Assembly (NCBI GenBank): GCA_029863385.1
Contig: JAOTVU010000040.1
Span: 1-33,684 of the forward strand
DNA length: 33,684 bases
Direction of reading: 5' to 3'
Source of the DNA: Acidimicrobiia bacterium
GTDB lineage: Bacteria > Actinomycetota > Acidimicrobiia > Acidimicrobiales > SZUA-35
Within the stretch, counting starts at the first letter, position 1, and the number at the start of each line of letters is the position of its first letter. The notes beneath the pieces were generated by a model. The model ran no database searches. It had not been told where the DNA came from and saw only the letters and a list, made by a program, of their open reading frames with translations. Positions 8,464-16,079 of this stretch are shown here, piece by piece. Position numbers and translations under genes: made by a program.

Positions 8464-9288
8464 TCAGAAGGACGAGTCGAACCTGGTGCCCAGCGCCTCG
8501 TCGTTGAAGCGGAGGGCGCCGTCATCGATCGCATCCCAGCAGGCCCGGGCGACGTCGTCGTGGGGGCCGCCGATCATGTCCTTGACCTCCTGCGGACCGA
8601 GCGCAAGGGCGAGGATCGGAGAAATGCTGGCCGAGGTGATCACGACCCGGGCCGCGTCGGTGACGGCCGGCCGGTCGACCACTCCGGCGTAGGCGACGAA
8701 CAGGTCGACGGCCTCGGCGGCGGCCAGGTCGCTGGCTCCGTCACCGACGAGCAGCTTGCGGCCTTTGTTGGTGACGTTGGCTCGAATGACGTCGGCCTTA
8801 CCCTCCGAACAGGTGAGGTGACCCTTGTCGTAGTCGGCGTAGCGGGCCTTCCCTTTGCGATGGCCGTCGGCCGGTTCCCACCAGTCGCCTTCGAACGGGT
8901 CGAAATGTGCTTCGACGGCCTTGACTCGGTCCGGGTCGACACCCAGCCAGGTGGCGAACTCGAGGACCGGTTCGGCGAGACCACCGCTGACGATCCAGGT
9001 TTCGTTCTCGGCGTCGGTGAGTGCGGCAATCACGGCTTTGACGTCGGGGACCGCGCCGGCCTTGTAGCGGTTGCGTACGGAGACGACGTCGGCCTGCGTC
9101 GGCTGGAGGAGTGACAGGCGCTCGCCGTAGACGTCCTCCAGCGGGACGTTGCCGGCCATGGCGGAATCGGTGAGTTCGGCAATGGCCTCCCGATGGTCGG
9201 GTTCGGTTGCCAACTCGTCGATCCCCTCCACAGCGGACAGGGTCGAGTCGCAGTCAAAAATGGTTACCGAGTACGGTCGCCAGGGCAC
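8464..9288 (-). CDS. serB: HAD-family phosphoserine phosphatase-like protein
   Basis: Protein of 274 aa with a GTG start immediately after the TAA of the preceding aminotransferase gene. HAD motifs are complete: motif I FDCDST (Asp12 nucleophile, Asp14), motif II VSGG (Ser101), a Lys in CSEGKADVIR, and motif IV VGDGASDLAAA. The N-terminal FDCDSTLSAVEGIDELA is very close to SerB proteins. Expected reaction: O-phosphoserine to serine plus phosphate. Adjacency to serA strengthens the call. The C-terminus extends about 50 residues beyond the HAD core (CWDAIDDGALRFNDEA), which I do not recognise. Confidence 0.85.
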   Translation of the reverse strand: MPWRPYSVTIFDCDSTLSAVEGIDELATEPDHREAIAELTDSAMAGNVPLEDVYGERLSLLQPTQADVVSVRNRYKAGAVPDVKAVIAALTDAENETWIVSGGLAEPVLEFATWLGVDPDRVKAVEAHFDPFEGDWWEPADGHRKGKARYADYDKGHLTCSEGKADVIRANVTNKGRKLLVGDGASDLAAAEAVDLFVAYAGVVDRPAVTDAARVVITSASISPILALALGPQEVKDMIGGPHDDVARACWDAIDDGALRFNDEALGTRFDSSF

Positions 9289-10350
9289 TTACCCAAGGTT
9301 AGATGGTTCTGCGGTCAGCGCGTCGACAGTTTTCTCCACTTCGGCCTCGCTGTTATAGAGATGAAATGAGAACCGGGTCCGCCCGTCTCGGGACGCCACA
9401 TTCACGCCGAGCTCGTCGAGGGCCCGCACCTGGCCGGGGGACAGGTCGGTGCTGACGATCGCGCTGTCACTCGGCGGCATCCCGAGCCCGGTCCGGAGCC
9501 GGTTGGCCAGGCCGATGTTGTGGCTGCCGACGGTGGCCGGGTCGAGCGTGGCCAGCAGTTCGAGCGCCGGAGCCGCCCCCTCCCAGCACAGCCAGGCCGG
9601 GGAGACGTCGTAGCGGCGGGCGTTGTCGGCCTGTCGGAACGGAGCCCGGTAGGTGGACGTCCACGGGTCCTGCCCCGAGTACCAGCCGGGGGCCAGCGCC
9701 GCCATGCGGTCCCACAGGTGAGGGGCAACGGAGAAGAAGCCCGAACCCCGTGGTGAGCACAGCCACTTGTAGAGGCCGGCCGACGTCATGTCGAACCGGG
9801 AGGCGTCGATGGTGATCCAACCCGCGGCCTGGGTGATGTCGACGTAGGTGAGTGCGCCCGCCTCCTTGGCTCTCGTGGCGAGGGCGTCGAGGTCGAGCCG
9901 GTACCCGTCGGCCGACTGGACGGCGCTGACCGCCACCATCTCGACCGAGGGGTCGATGTGATCGAGCAGCTCGGCGATGGGAACCTGGCGGACGACGATC
10001 CCGTCACCCTCCCGGGCCAGGAACGGGAACAGCACCGACGTGAACTCCTCTTCGGCCACCAGCACCGTCTCGCCTGGCCGCAGGAGGGCGGCGGCGTGAC
10101 CGGTGGCGACCGACACCGGGGTGGTGATCGCCAGCCAGTCGACCGGGCAGCCGACGATCGTGGCGTAGGCCTGGCGGGCCCGGGCGATGGCCAGGTCGTA
10201 GTCCTGCGCCGCGACCTCGCCACGGCTCCCGGCTGCGATCGCGTCGGCGAGGGCCGCCGTCGTGGCCGCGGGGGCCAGACCAAGCGATGCCGAGTCGAAG
10301 TGGATGCGGCTGGGAGAGAACTGGTCGCGGACGTGGGCGGGAATGGTCAT
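9289..10350 (-). CDS. Class V (fold-type I) PLP-dependent aminotransferase-like enzyme
   Basis: Protein of about 353 aa. The PLP site is clear: an Asp-x-x-Gln pair (Asp171, Gln174 in YVDITQAAG) and the Schiff-base lysine Lys195 (TSAGLYKWLCSPRGSGFF). The overall pattern is that of the cysteine-desulfurase / isopenicillin-N-epimerase branch, not canonical SerC. It is the first gene of the operon with serB (0 bp gap), serA and dcd. Its position between the SerA and SerB steps suggests phosphoserine aminotransferase activity, but this is inference; a desulfurase, lyase or other transaminase remains possible. ATG 10350 begins the recognisable protein and GGAGG lies very close upstream; ATG 10359 is an alternative. 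The frame stays open to 10497 but that part looks non-coding. Confidence 0.8.
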   Translation of the reverse strand: MTIPAHVRDQFSPSRIHFDSASLGLAPAATTAALADAIAAGSRGEVAAQDYDLAIARARQAYATIVGCPVDWLAITTPVSVATGHAAALLRPGETVLVAEEEFTSVLFPFLAREGDGIVVRQVPIAELLDHIDPSVEMVAVSAVQSADGYRLDLDALATRAKEAGALTYVDITQAAGWITIDASRFDMTSAGLYKWLCSPRGSGFFSVAPHLWDRMAALAPGWYSGQDPWTSTYRAPFRQADNARRYDVSPAWLCWEGAAPALELLATLDPATVGSHNIGLANRLRTGLGMPPSDSAIVSTDLSPGQVRALDELGVNVASRDGRTRFSFHLYNSEAEVEKTVDALTAEPSNLG

Positions 10351-10554
10351 CGCCTCCATCCTAGGGAGTCGCCGTCTGCCCTCGATTCGTCGGGATTCGC
10401 CGCTCGTGACCGGGGTGGATGCTAATCTGTCGACCGATGGTGTGGGGCCGTCGACTGAGTCGAGAAGGGGCGGGCGAGGGGTTCTGAACCGGCGCACGAT
10501 GTGTCGGTTTTGGCTTTCGTCTCCGCATCAGCCTGGCGCTGAGAAAGGGAACAA

Positions 10555-10929
10555 ATGCAACTCAACTACTATCTGGAAGTACTGCAGAAATATGCGGTGT
10601 TCGACGGTCGGGCCCGCCGGGCCGAGTTCTGGTGGTTCGCGCTGATCAACTGGATCATCTCGGTCGTGCTGCAGATCTTCGACAACGCGATCGGCACCGG
10701 AGGAATCATCGGTGGCCTCTACGGGCTCGCCGTGCTCCTGCCGAGCATCGGCGTGGCCATCCGGCGACTGCACGACACCGACCGTTCGGGCTGGTGGCTG
10801 TTGCTCGTCCTCATCCCGATCATCGGCTGGATCGCGCTGATCTACTTCTACGCACAGGACGGCAAGCCCGAGCCGAACCAGTACGGGCCGTCTCCCAAGT
10901 ACAACCAGCTTGCCCCGCCGCCGATGTAA
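10555..10929 (+). CDS. DUF805 family inner-membrane protein
   Basis: Protein of 124 aa matching DUF805: N-terminal YLEVLQKYAVFDGRARRAEFWWFALIN, then hydrophobic segments, the signature AIRRLHDTDRSGWWLLL, and a closing helix ending YFYAQDGKPEPNQYGP. Three to four membrane segments are visible. The function of the family is unknown. GAAAGGGA lies about 6 nt before the ATG. It diverges from the serine operon across about 200 bp and is followed by a strong hairpin. Confidence 0.92.
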   Translation: MQLNYYLEVLQKYAVFDGRARRAEFWWFALINWIISVVLQIFDNAIGTGGIIGGLYGLAVLLPSIGVAIRRLHDTDRSGWWLLLVLIPIIGWIALIYFYAQDGKPEPNQYGPSPKYNQLAPPPM

Positions 10930-10965
10930 TCGGACGACGATCGGTAGATCATTTCGAACGTGGTG

Positions 10966-10996
10966 CCGCCCTCGGGTGCTCAGGCTCCGAGGGCGG
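10966..10996 (+). terminator. Strong hairpin between the DUF805 gene and tRNA-Gly
   Basis: A perfect 10-bp stem, CCGCCCTCGG at 10966-10975 and CCGAGGGCGG at 10987-10996, with an 11-nt loop. It lies 37 bp after the DUF805 stop and fits a T-less terminator. Its right arm abuts a candidate -10 element (TAGACT, 10997-11002) of the tRNA gene. Confidence 0.65.
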
Positions 10997-11012
10997 TAGA
11001 CTGCGTTCGTCT

Positions 11013-11083
11013 GCGGATGTAGTTCAATGGTAGAACATCAGCTTCCCAAGCTGAATACGGGAGTTCGATTCTCCTCATCCGCT
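11013..11083 (+). tRNA. tRNA-Gly (anticodon CCC)
   Basis: A 71-nt cloverleaf. The acceptor arms GCGGATG (11013-11019) and CATCCGC (11076-11082) pair perfectly. The anticodon stem TCAGC/GCTGA encloses the loop TTCCCAA, giving anticodon CCC, which reads GGG glycine codons. The T arm GGGAG-TTCGATT-CTCCT closes with one G-U pair. CCA is not encoded. TAGACT at 10997-11002 is placed as a -10 element. Confidence 0.93.
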
Positions 11084-11137
11084 CAACGTGCTGACCTGAT
11101 TCTCCGAGCGCACGAGACCACCGGTGCATGAACTCGA

Positions 11138-11956
11138 TCATGCGACGGCGATGTGGAGGTCGATGGTCATCTCGGAGCCGTCCGTTGTTTCGTACTGTCG
11201 CCAACGTTTGACGACATCGGCTTCGAGGTTGCGCTGCTCATCCAGGTCGAGATCTGCGGTTGCGGCGGCGAGTGGGGTGCCGAGCAGGTACTGCCAGAGG
11301 AAGTCGGCCGGCGGGTCGAGCTCGAGGATGAGCGAGTGCGTTTCGACACTGGCGTCACCCCATCCAGCCGTGTGACACAACGCCGCCAGTCGGTCGGGGT
11401 CGTCCAGGACGAACACGGCCTGCACGAACGCAGCAACCTCGACGCCGACATGAGGTATCAGAGCATCGTGGAGGTCCTGCATCATCGGCGGGATCGGACC
11501 GGGAACGCCGACGGCGAGCCGTCCGCCGTTGACGACGACTCGACGCATCTCGGAGAGGGCACGGATCTTGTCGGCGAAGAACTGCAGGCCGAGCGAGCAC
11601 AGTGCGACATCGAACGAATCGTCGCCGTATGGCAGGCCGTCGGCGCTTGCGTGGCGCCATTCGATCGGCCGGTCACTGGATGTTTGTGCGACTGCGAGCA
11701 TGCCAGGGTGCCCGTCGACACCGGCGACCTTCCCATCGGGGCCGACGCGCTCAGCGGCGAGTCGGGTGGCCACGCCGGTTCCGCAGGCGACGTCGATGAT
11801 GCGTTCGCCGGCCGCCGGTCGGGCTGCGTCCACGAGCAGTTCAGCGCAGGGAAGCCCGATCTTGGGGACGAAATGACGTTCGTAGAGTTCGGCCGGGCTA
11901 CCGCGGTAGCGGCCGGCGGTTGTGTGCTGATCGTTCCTGGGGGTGTCGGTGTCCAT
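11138..11956 (-). CDS. Class I SAM-dependent methyltransferase
   Basis: Protein of 272 aa with a Rossmann methyltransferase core: motif I IIDVACGTGVATRLA (SAM binding), the acidic strand VAGVDGHPGMLAVA, DGLPYGDDSFDVALCSLGLQFF (motif II/III region) and MRRVVVNGGRLAV. This is the UbiE/Methyltransf_11 type. The substrate cannot be told from sequence. It starts 69 bp downstream of the large TPR-LuxR gene on the same strand, so the two may be co-transcribed. It converges with the tRNA. Confidence 0.85.
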   Translation of the reverse strand: MDTDTPRNDQHTTAGRYRGSPAELYERHFVPKIGLPCAELLVDAARPAAGERIIDVACGTGVATRLAAERVGPDGKVAGVDGHPGMLAVAQTSSDRPIEWRHASADGLPYGDDSFDVALCSLGLQFFADKIRALSEMRRVVVNGGRLAVGVPGPIPPMMQDLHDALIPHVGVEVAAFVQAVFVLDDPDRLAALCHTAGWGDASVETHSLILELDPPADFLWQYLLGTPLAAATADLDLDEQRNLEADVVKRWRQYETTDGSEMTIDLHIAVA

Positions 11957-12025
11957 GACTCGGACGGTAGGAAAGAGTCCAGGGAGCCGACATCGGGGAA
12001 AACCCTCATTTCGGGTCCTGGCCCG

Positions 12026-13660
12026 CTAGAGGAGACCGGCTTCGCCCGCGATCGCCGTGGCCGCGGCCCGATTCGGGGCGTCGAGCTTGACGAAGATGTT
12101 CGACAGGTGGCGCTCGACTGTCTTCACGCTGATGAAGAGATCCTCGGCGATTTGCTTGTTCGTTCGACCGATGCTCACCCTTCGCAGGACTTGGACTTCA
12201 CGGGGTGACAGATCAACGTCCAGGCGCTGCTCGGTCGCTGGTTCGAAGAACTCGTCGATCAGGCGCAGACCGACAACAGCGCCGATCTGTGCGAACGTCT
12301 GGCGGGCGGTCTCACACTCGAGAGCTGCGGTCCCATCGTCGCCAAGCGCTCGGCATGCAAGAGCGACCACAACCCGGGCCCGGCCTTCCTGGTACGGCGC
12401 CTCCAGCCGTCGCCACTGCACGCAAGCGGCTCGCAGTGGCGCCATGGCCTCGAGCGCATCACCCTCGGCGAACCGAACCGACCCCGTGGCGTGGAGAGCG
12501 AGCGCATCCAGGTAGGCGGACTCCCCGCGATCGGCCATCCGACGTAGGCGGTCGCTCGCCTGCCGGGCCCGCTCCACCTCGCCGGCAGCGATCAGGATCT
12601 CCACGGCGGCGGGCAGGCACTCGACGAGCGCAATCTGGTCGCCGGCCCCGGCGACCGCCATGTCGACCGCAGCCACCGCCAAGTCGATCTCGCCCCGTTG
12701 GAGGTGCACGAGTGCCAGCCCGGGTTGGGGGGAGCGTCCGTGCTCCTGGGCACGCCGGTACTCCCGCTCAGCGGCGGATAGGTCGCCCTGCAAGCGGGCC
12801 AGCTCTCCCAGTTGGTAGTGGGCCATCCCGATCGCCGGTCGCGGCGGATCGGCCAACCAACGCGCCGCCGCCTCAGCGTCGGCCACCGCGGCCGCGATGT
12901 CTCCGTGCATCTGGAGCACCTGGGATCGATGCACCAAGCACTGGCCGCGATAGGACACGAGCTGGGGCTGGGAGTCGCACCACCGATTGAGGGCCCGAGT
13001 CCACTCACCGGCCCGTTCGACATCGAAGGCACGTTGGCAACCATCGATCACGGCGCAGTAGACGATGCCGGCCACGACCGGCGAGACCTTGCCGCGGGTC
13101 ACCGAAAGCATCACCTCATCGAAACGATGGGTGCCGTCGCCTGCGTCGCCGCCCGCCCACTTCGCCTGACCGATGCCGAGACAAGCCATCGCTCGGAGAT
13201 CAGGGTCGTCGAACCGCTGCGCGATGTTCAGCGAGCGCTCGAAATGTTGGCGTGCCTGTTCAACCTCGCCACTGCCGAGGCTCATCAACCCGGCCGGAAT
13301 AGCCAGATAGCCGACTCCAACGCAGTCGAGGGCACGTTCGTCGACAAGCCGGTACCCCGTGGCGACCCATCCTCCCCCACGGGCCATCTCACCGCGTTGA
13401 AACAGACCGAACGCCGACCAAAAAGCGCTCATCACCGCAAGTTCGGGCTCGTCCGCCGCCAGGTGGGCATCGAACGAACGCGACCAGGCATCGGAGCTCT
13501 CCTCGTCACGACCGGCGAGATACGCGGCAGTCGCCCAACAGTCGAGATCGCGAGCGGCCAGAGCTGTGCTGCTCTCAGCGAACGCGAACGCCTCGCACGC
13601 CTCGACCCAGGCAGATTGACTGTAGGACGCTCTCGCCTTCGACAGCGCAGACTTATCCAC
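12026..13660 (-). CDS. TPR-repeat LuxR-family transcriptional regulator
   Basis: Protein of about 544 aa. The first roughly 450 residues are Ala-rich helical pairs of TPR type (for example ARQHFERSLNIAQRFDDPDLRAMACLGIG). The C-terminus is a LuxR/NarL HTH: LSPREVQVLRRVSIGRTNKQIAEDLFISVKTVERHLSNIFVKLDAPNRAAA. There is no receiver or NTPase (Walker) motif, so it differs from LAL/MalT regulators. GTG 13660 is preferred, with GGGGG about 9 nt upstream, because the family-like N-terminus DKSALSKARASYSQSAW begins there; a TTG at 13708 would add 16 residues. The methyltransferase gene downstream may be a target. Confidence 0.85.
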   Translation of the reverse strand: MDKSALSKARASYSQSAWVEACEAFAFAESSTALAARDLDCWATAAYLAGRDEESSDAWSRSFDAHLAADEPELAVMSAFWSAFGLFQRGEMARGGGWVATGYRLVDERALDCVGVGYLAIPAGLMSLGSGEVEQARQHFERSLNIAQRFDDPDLRAMACLGIGQAKWAGGDAGDGTHRFDEVMLSVTRGKVSPVVAGIVYCAVIDGCQRAFDVERAGEWTRALNRWCDSQPQLVSYRGQCLVHRSQVLQMHGDIAAAVADAEAAARWLADPPRPAIGMAHYQLGELARLQGDLSAAEREYRRAQEHGRSPQPGLALVHLQRGEIDLAVAAVDMAVAGAGDQIALVECLPAAVEILIAAGEVERARQASDRLRRMADRGESAYLDALALHATGSVRFAEGDALEAMAPLRAACVQWRRLEAPYQEGRARVVVALACRALGDDGTAALECETARQTFAQIGAVVGLRLIDEFFEPATEQRLDVDLSPREVQVLRRVSIGRTNKQIAEDLFISVKTVERHLSNIFVKLDAPNRAAATAIAGEAGLL

Positions 13661-13729
13661 GGCGTCGAACCCCCAATGCAAAATCAGACGAGGTGCCTTG
13701 TACCCCAACAGGCCGGCCGTGACTCAATA

Positions 13730-14014
13730 CTACGTCCGGTCTCGCTGGTGGCGCGGAGCACCCTCGTAGCCGGTGGAACCTGTGTCGCCCACTACGATCA
13801 CGACCGCGCTGCCATCCTCGAAGGTGCGCCACAGCCGGCGGGCTTCCTGGTCCGGGCGTGGGGCATCGAGGATGGCGCCCCCGTTGTTCTGACGAGGAGC
13901 GGTGCTGACGCTGTCAGCGCTCGAAACCATCGAGGCGTGCACCGGATGACCGTCCGGGACGGTCGCGTCGAGGCCGAGCCGCTGGACGTGCGCCGCATCT
14001 GAACCGAACCAGGT
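13730..14014 (-). pseudogene. Orphan coding-like fragment, no start codon upstream
   Basis: After an in-frame TAA near 14017, a 95-codon open stretch reads through WFGSDAAHVQRLGLDATVP, then ARRLWRTFEDGSAVVIVVGD, and stops at 13730. Codon use is GC3-rich and the sequence looks protein-like, but no ATG or GTG occurs before the middle of the stretch (GTG and ATG near 13942-13960). It lies between the TPR-LuxR gene and the serine-hydrolase pseudogene. I do not recognise the family; it is most simply the C-terminal remnant of a decayed gene. This is the only content I see in the gap 13661-14097. Confidence 0.3.
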
Positions 14015-14097
14015 TTCCGGTTACCGGCCAAGCGACACCTGTGGCTCGCTGGGTTTCCGGAGGGTCACCGAACTGGCGGTCGGGGAGATCTGAGGGG

Positions 14098-14717
14098 TTA
14101 CTCATCGCTGATTGTGGCCGTCCTGTCTCGTGGCCTCGTCATCAGCTCGATGACCTTGTCGAGGTCGAGCTGCTCCGTCTCGTTCACCAGGCTGACGACC
14201 GCGACGTAGGTCTGCCGGTCGCCGGCCTGCATCCACCAGGCGGTCGCTGCGATGCCGTTCCCCGACCCCCCTTTGAAGCCCAGGACGGGCCAGGACCAAC
14301 GAGGTCCATCAGATGATCGGTGGCGGTGTTGTCCGAGTCCCAGATCATCGTCGTCGCCAGTTCACGGACCGGCAGCGTCGTCCCGGGCTCTTCCTCTGCC
14401 GTGGGTCCGCCCAACGAGACGAGCTCGTCGCCGATCGTGACCGGATCGTCCCATGTGATTCCGCCGGCGCCAACCGCCTCGACCAGGGCGCCCAGCAAGT
14501 AGAGCTCGAACACCGATGCCAGTGGTAGGAGCGTCTCGTCGTCCTGGCCCGCCAGCACTTCACACTCACCATGCGACGGCGTGGCAATGAGGTATCTGAG
14601 GGTCCTCATCTCTTCGAGCCCCTCGACAGCATCACCGTTTGCTTCGCTTCCGCAGGCGGCCAAAAACGCAGCCAGGCAGAGCACAACAGCAACGAAGCGC
14701 CTTCCTCGATCAGCCAC
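14098..14717 (-). pseudogene. Serine hydrolase (class A beta-lactamase-like) lipoprotein, internally deleted
   Basis: From GTG 14717 the sequence has a lipoprotein signal (FVAVVLCLAAFLAACG), then the N-terminal half of a beta-lactamase-related serine hydrolase: LPLASVFELYLLGALVEAV, where the SxxK catalytic Lys is replaced by Glu (GAG for AAG), and the SDN motif in MIWDSDNTATDHLMDLVG. Directly after DLVG the frame is lost. One frame over, the C-terminal part continues with WPVLGFKGGSGNG (the KTG-like box) to the TAA at 14098. The family normally has roughly 90-100 residues between these motifs; here almost none. This is a genuine internal deletion plus a key-residue change, so the product should be inactive. 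Confidence 0.75.
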
Positions 14718-14827
14718 CTGACAAGTCTGGCAGATCACCGTTGGCGTTCGATCAGAAGTGACCTTCGGCCATGGTGCCGCCATCCATGGTTCGTGATACT
14801 TGAGGTCGGCGAGCGACAGGAGTGATC

Positions 14828-15091
14828 ATGGCCCCAGCCGTTCGATCGGCTCTCTATCTGGTGGCGATGGTGGCGATGGTGACGGTGGTCGGCCTTCTTG
14901 TCGGCGGCTGTGGCTCCTCTGCTACCGAGCAGCTTGGCCCTGGACCGGATGTGGGACCGGTGGAACCAGCCGGACCCGAGTCGCCGGTCGGACCCGTCGG
15001 TCCGTGTCCTGTGTCTCCTGCTCCCGTTCGTGTTCGTGGTTGCAGGGTGTGGAATCGGGAATGCCCCGGTCTTCACGGTGGACGGCGATGA
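14828..15091 (+). CDS. Short lipoprotein-like frame overlapping the next gene (possible remnant)
   Basis: From ATG 14828, with AGGAG 5 nt upstream, comes a convincing lipoprotein signal (YLVAMVAMVTVVGLLVGGC) followed by a Gly-Pro-Val-rich tail, 87 aa in total. From 14949 on it overlaps the alpha/beta hydrolase gene in another frame, and the tail composition follows from that overlap. It may be a small translated lipoprotein coupled to the hydrolase, or the 5' remnant of a neighbouring lipoprotein gene whose body was lost. The ribosome site supports translation; the tail looks non-functional. Confidence 0.35.
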   Translation: MAPAVRSALYLVAMVAMVTVVGLLVGGCGSSATEQLGPGPDVGPVEPAGPESPVGPVGPCPVSPAPVRVRGCRVWNRECPGLHGGRR

Positions 15092-16007
15092 GATTCGATT
15101 TCAATCGGGTGGTTTCGAGCTGGTTGGGGACCTGGCGGTGCCCGACGGTCCGGGACCCCATCCTGCGGTCATCATCGTCCACGGAGACGGTCCACAAACC
15201 AGAAGCAGCACTCCAGGTACCGGCCAGATCCTGAGCATCTTCGGAGATGCGGGTTTCGCCGTCTTCGCCTGGGACAAACCGGGAAGTGGCGCCTCGACAG
15301 GGGAGTTCGAGGAGGGTCAAACGCTTCGGCAACGAGCCAGGATCCTGGCGGACGCCATTGCGGTCCTCGAGGAACATCCCGATGTCGACGCCGAGCGGAT
15401 CGGATTCTGGGGCATCAGTCAAGCCGGCTGGGTCATGCCTCTGGCTCTGGAGCTGACGGACAACGTGGCGTTCATGATCGTGGTCAGCGGGGGCGGGGAG
15501 GACAGTATCGACCAACTCGGGTATCAGCTCGGTCAAGGGGTCGTTTGCCAGGGTGCGTCCTCGGAGACCGGGCGGCTGGTCGAGGAGTATTTCCCTCAGA
15601 CGGCGAAAGGGACAACCTACGACGAGTACCTGGAGGCGATGGACGTTCTGATGGAGGTGGACGGATGGGAGCAGTTCGCTGGCCCCGAACTCAAGAGCGA
15701 GAGCGAGTGGCAGCCCTGGCCGGCGGAGATAGACGCGTACTTCGATCCCATGACGGTGGTGGAGAAGACAACGATTCCCGTACTGGCCGTCTTCGGCGAG
15801 TTGGACCGATGGATCGACCCGATACAAGGGACCGCGGCCTACGAGGAGGCGTTGCGGTCAGCCGGCAACAGCAACCACCATGTCGAGTTGATACCCGGCG
15901 TTGGTCACCCGATGCTGAACCAGAAGACGAGTTGTGGGGGCGGAGAGACGATTTCCGAGAGGTACCTGGAGTTGCTGCGTGAATTGGCCGAGCGTCTCCA
16001 GGAATGA
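14949..16007 (+). CDS. Alpha/beta hydrolase, lipoprotein-anchored
   Basis: Protein of about 352 aa starting at ATG 14949 (MWDRWNQPD). It has a lipoprotein signal with lipobox VVAGC, then an alpha/beta hydrolase fold: oxyanion region VIIVHGDGPQTR, nucleophile elbow GFWGISQAGW (Ser in G-x-S-x-x-G), acid in VFGELDRWIDP and catalytic His in IPGVGHPML. This resembles dienelactone-hydrolase/acyl-peptidase-like esterases acting outside the membrane; the substrate is unknown. An in-frame upstream start at 14898 gives no signal sequence at the N-terminus and is less likely. The gene overlaps the short lipoprotein frame at its 5' end. Confidence 0.8.
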   Translation: MWDRWNQPDPSRRSDPSVRVLCLLLPFVFVVAGCGIGNAPVFTVDGDEIRFQSGGFELVGDLAVPDGPGPHPAVIIVHGDGPQTRSSTPGTGQILSIFGDAGFAVFAWDKPGSGASTGEFEEGQTLRQRARILADAIAVLEEHPDVDAERIGFWGISQAGWVMPLALELTDNVAFMIVVSGGGEDSIDQLGYQLGQGVVCQGASSETGRLVEEYFPQTAKGTTYDEYLEAMDVLMEVDGWEQFAGPELKSESEWQPWPAEIDAYFDPMTVVEKTTIPVLAVFGELDRWIDPIQGTAAYEEALRSAGNSNHHVELIPGVGHPMLNQKTSCGGGETISERYLELLRELAERLQE

Positions 16008-16079
16008 ACGAGGTCGGCCGACACGGGCTCGTGGTCGGTTGGTTGAGCTCGCGTCGGAGCTGACGGCGATCATGGAACC

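Noticed and set aside
10351..10554. Riboswitch or attenuator leader upstream of the serine operon
   Set aside because: I could not find a convincing conserved structure or leader peptide in the 200 bp between the divergent genes.
14907..14998. Collagen-like Gly-Pro repeats in the short lipoprotein frame
   Set aside because: The pattern follows from reading the hydrolase coding strand in another frame; the repeat is irregular.
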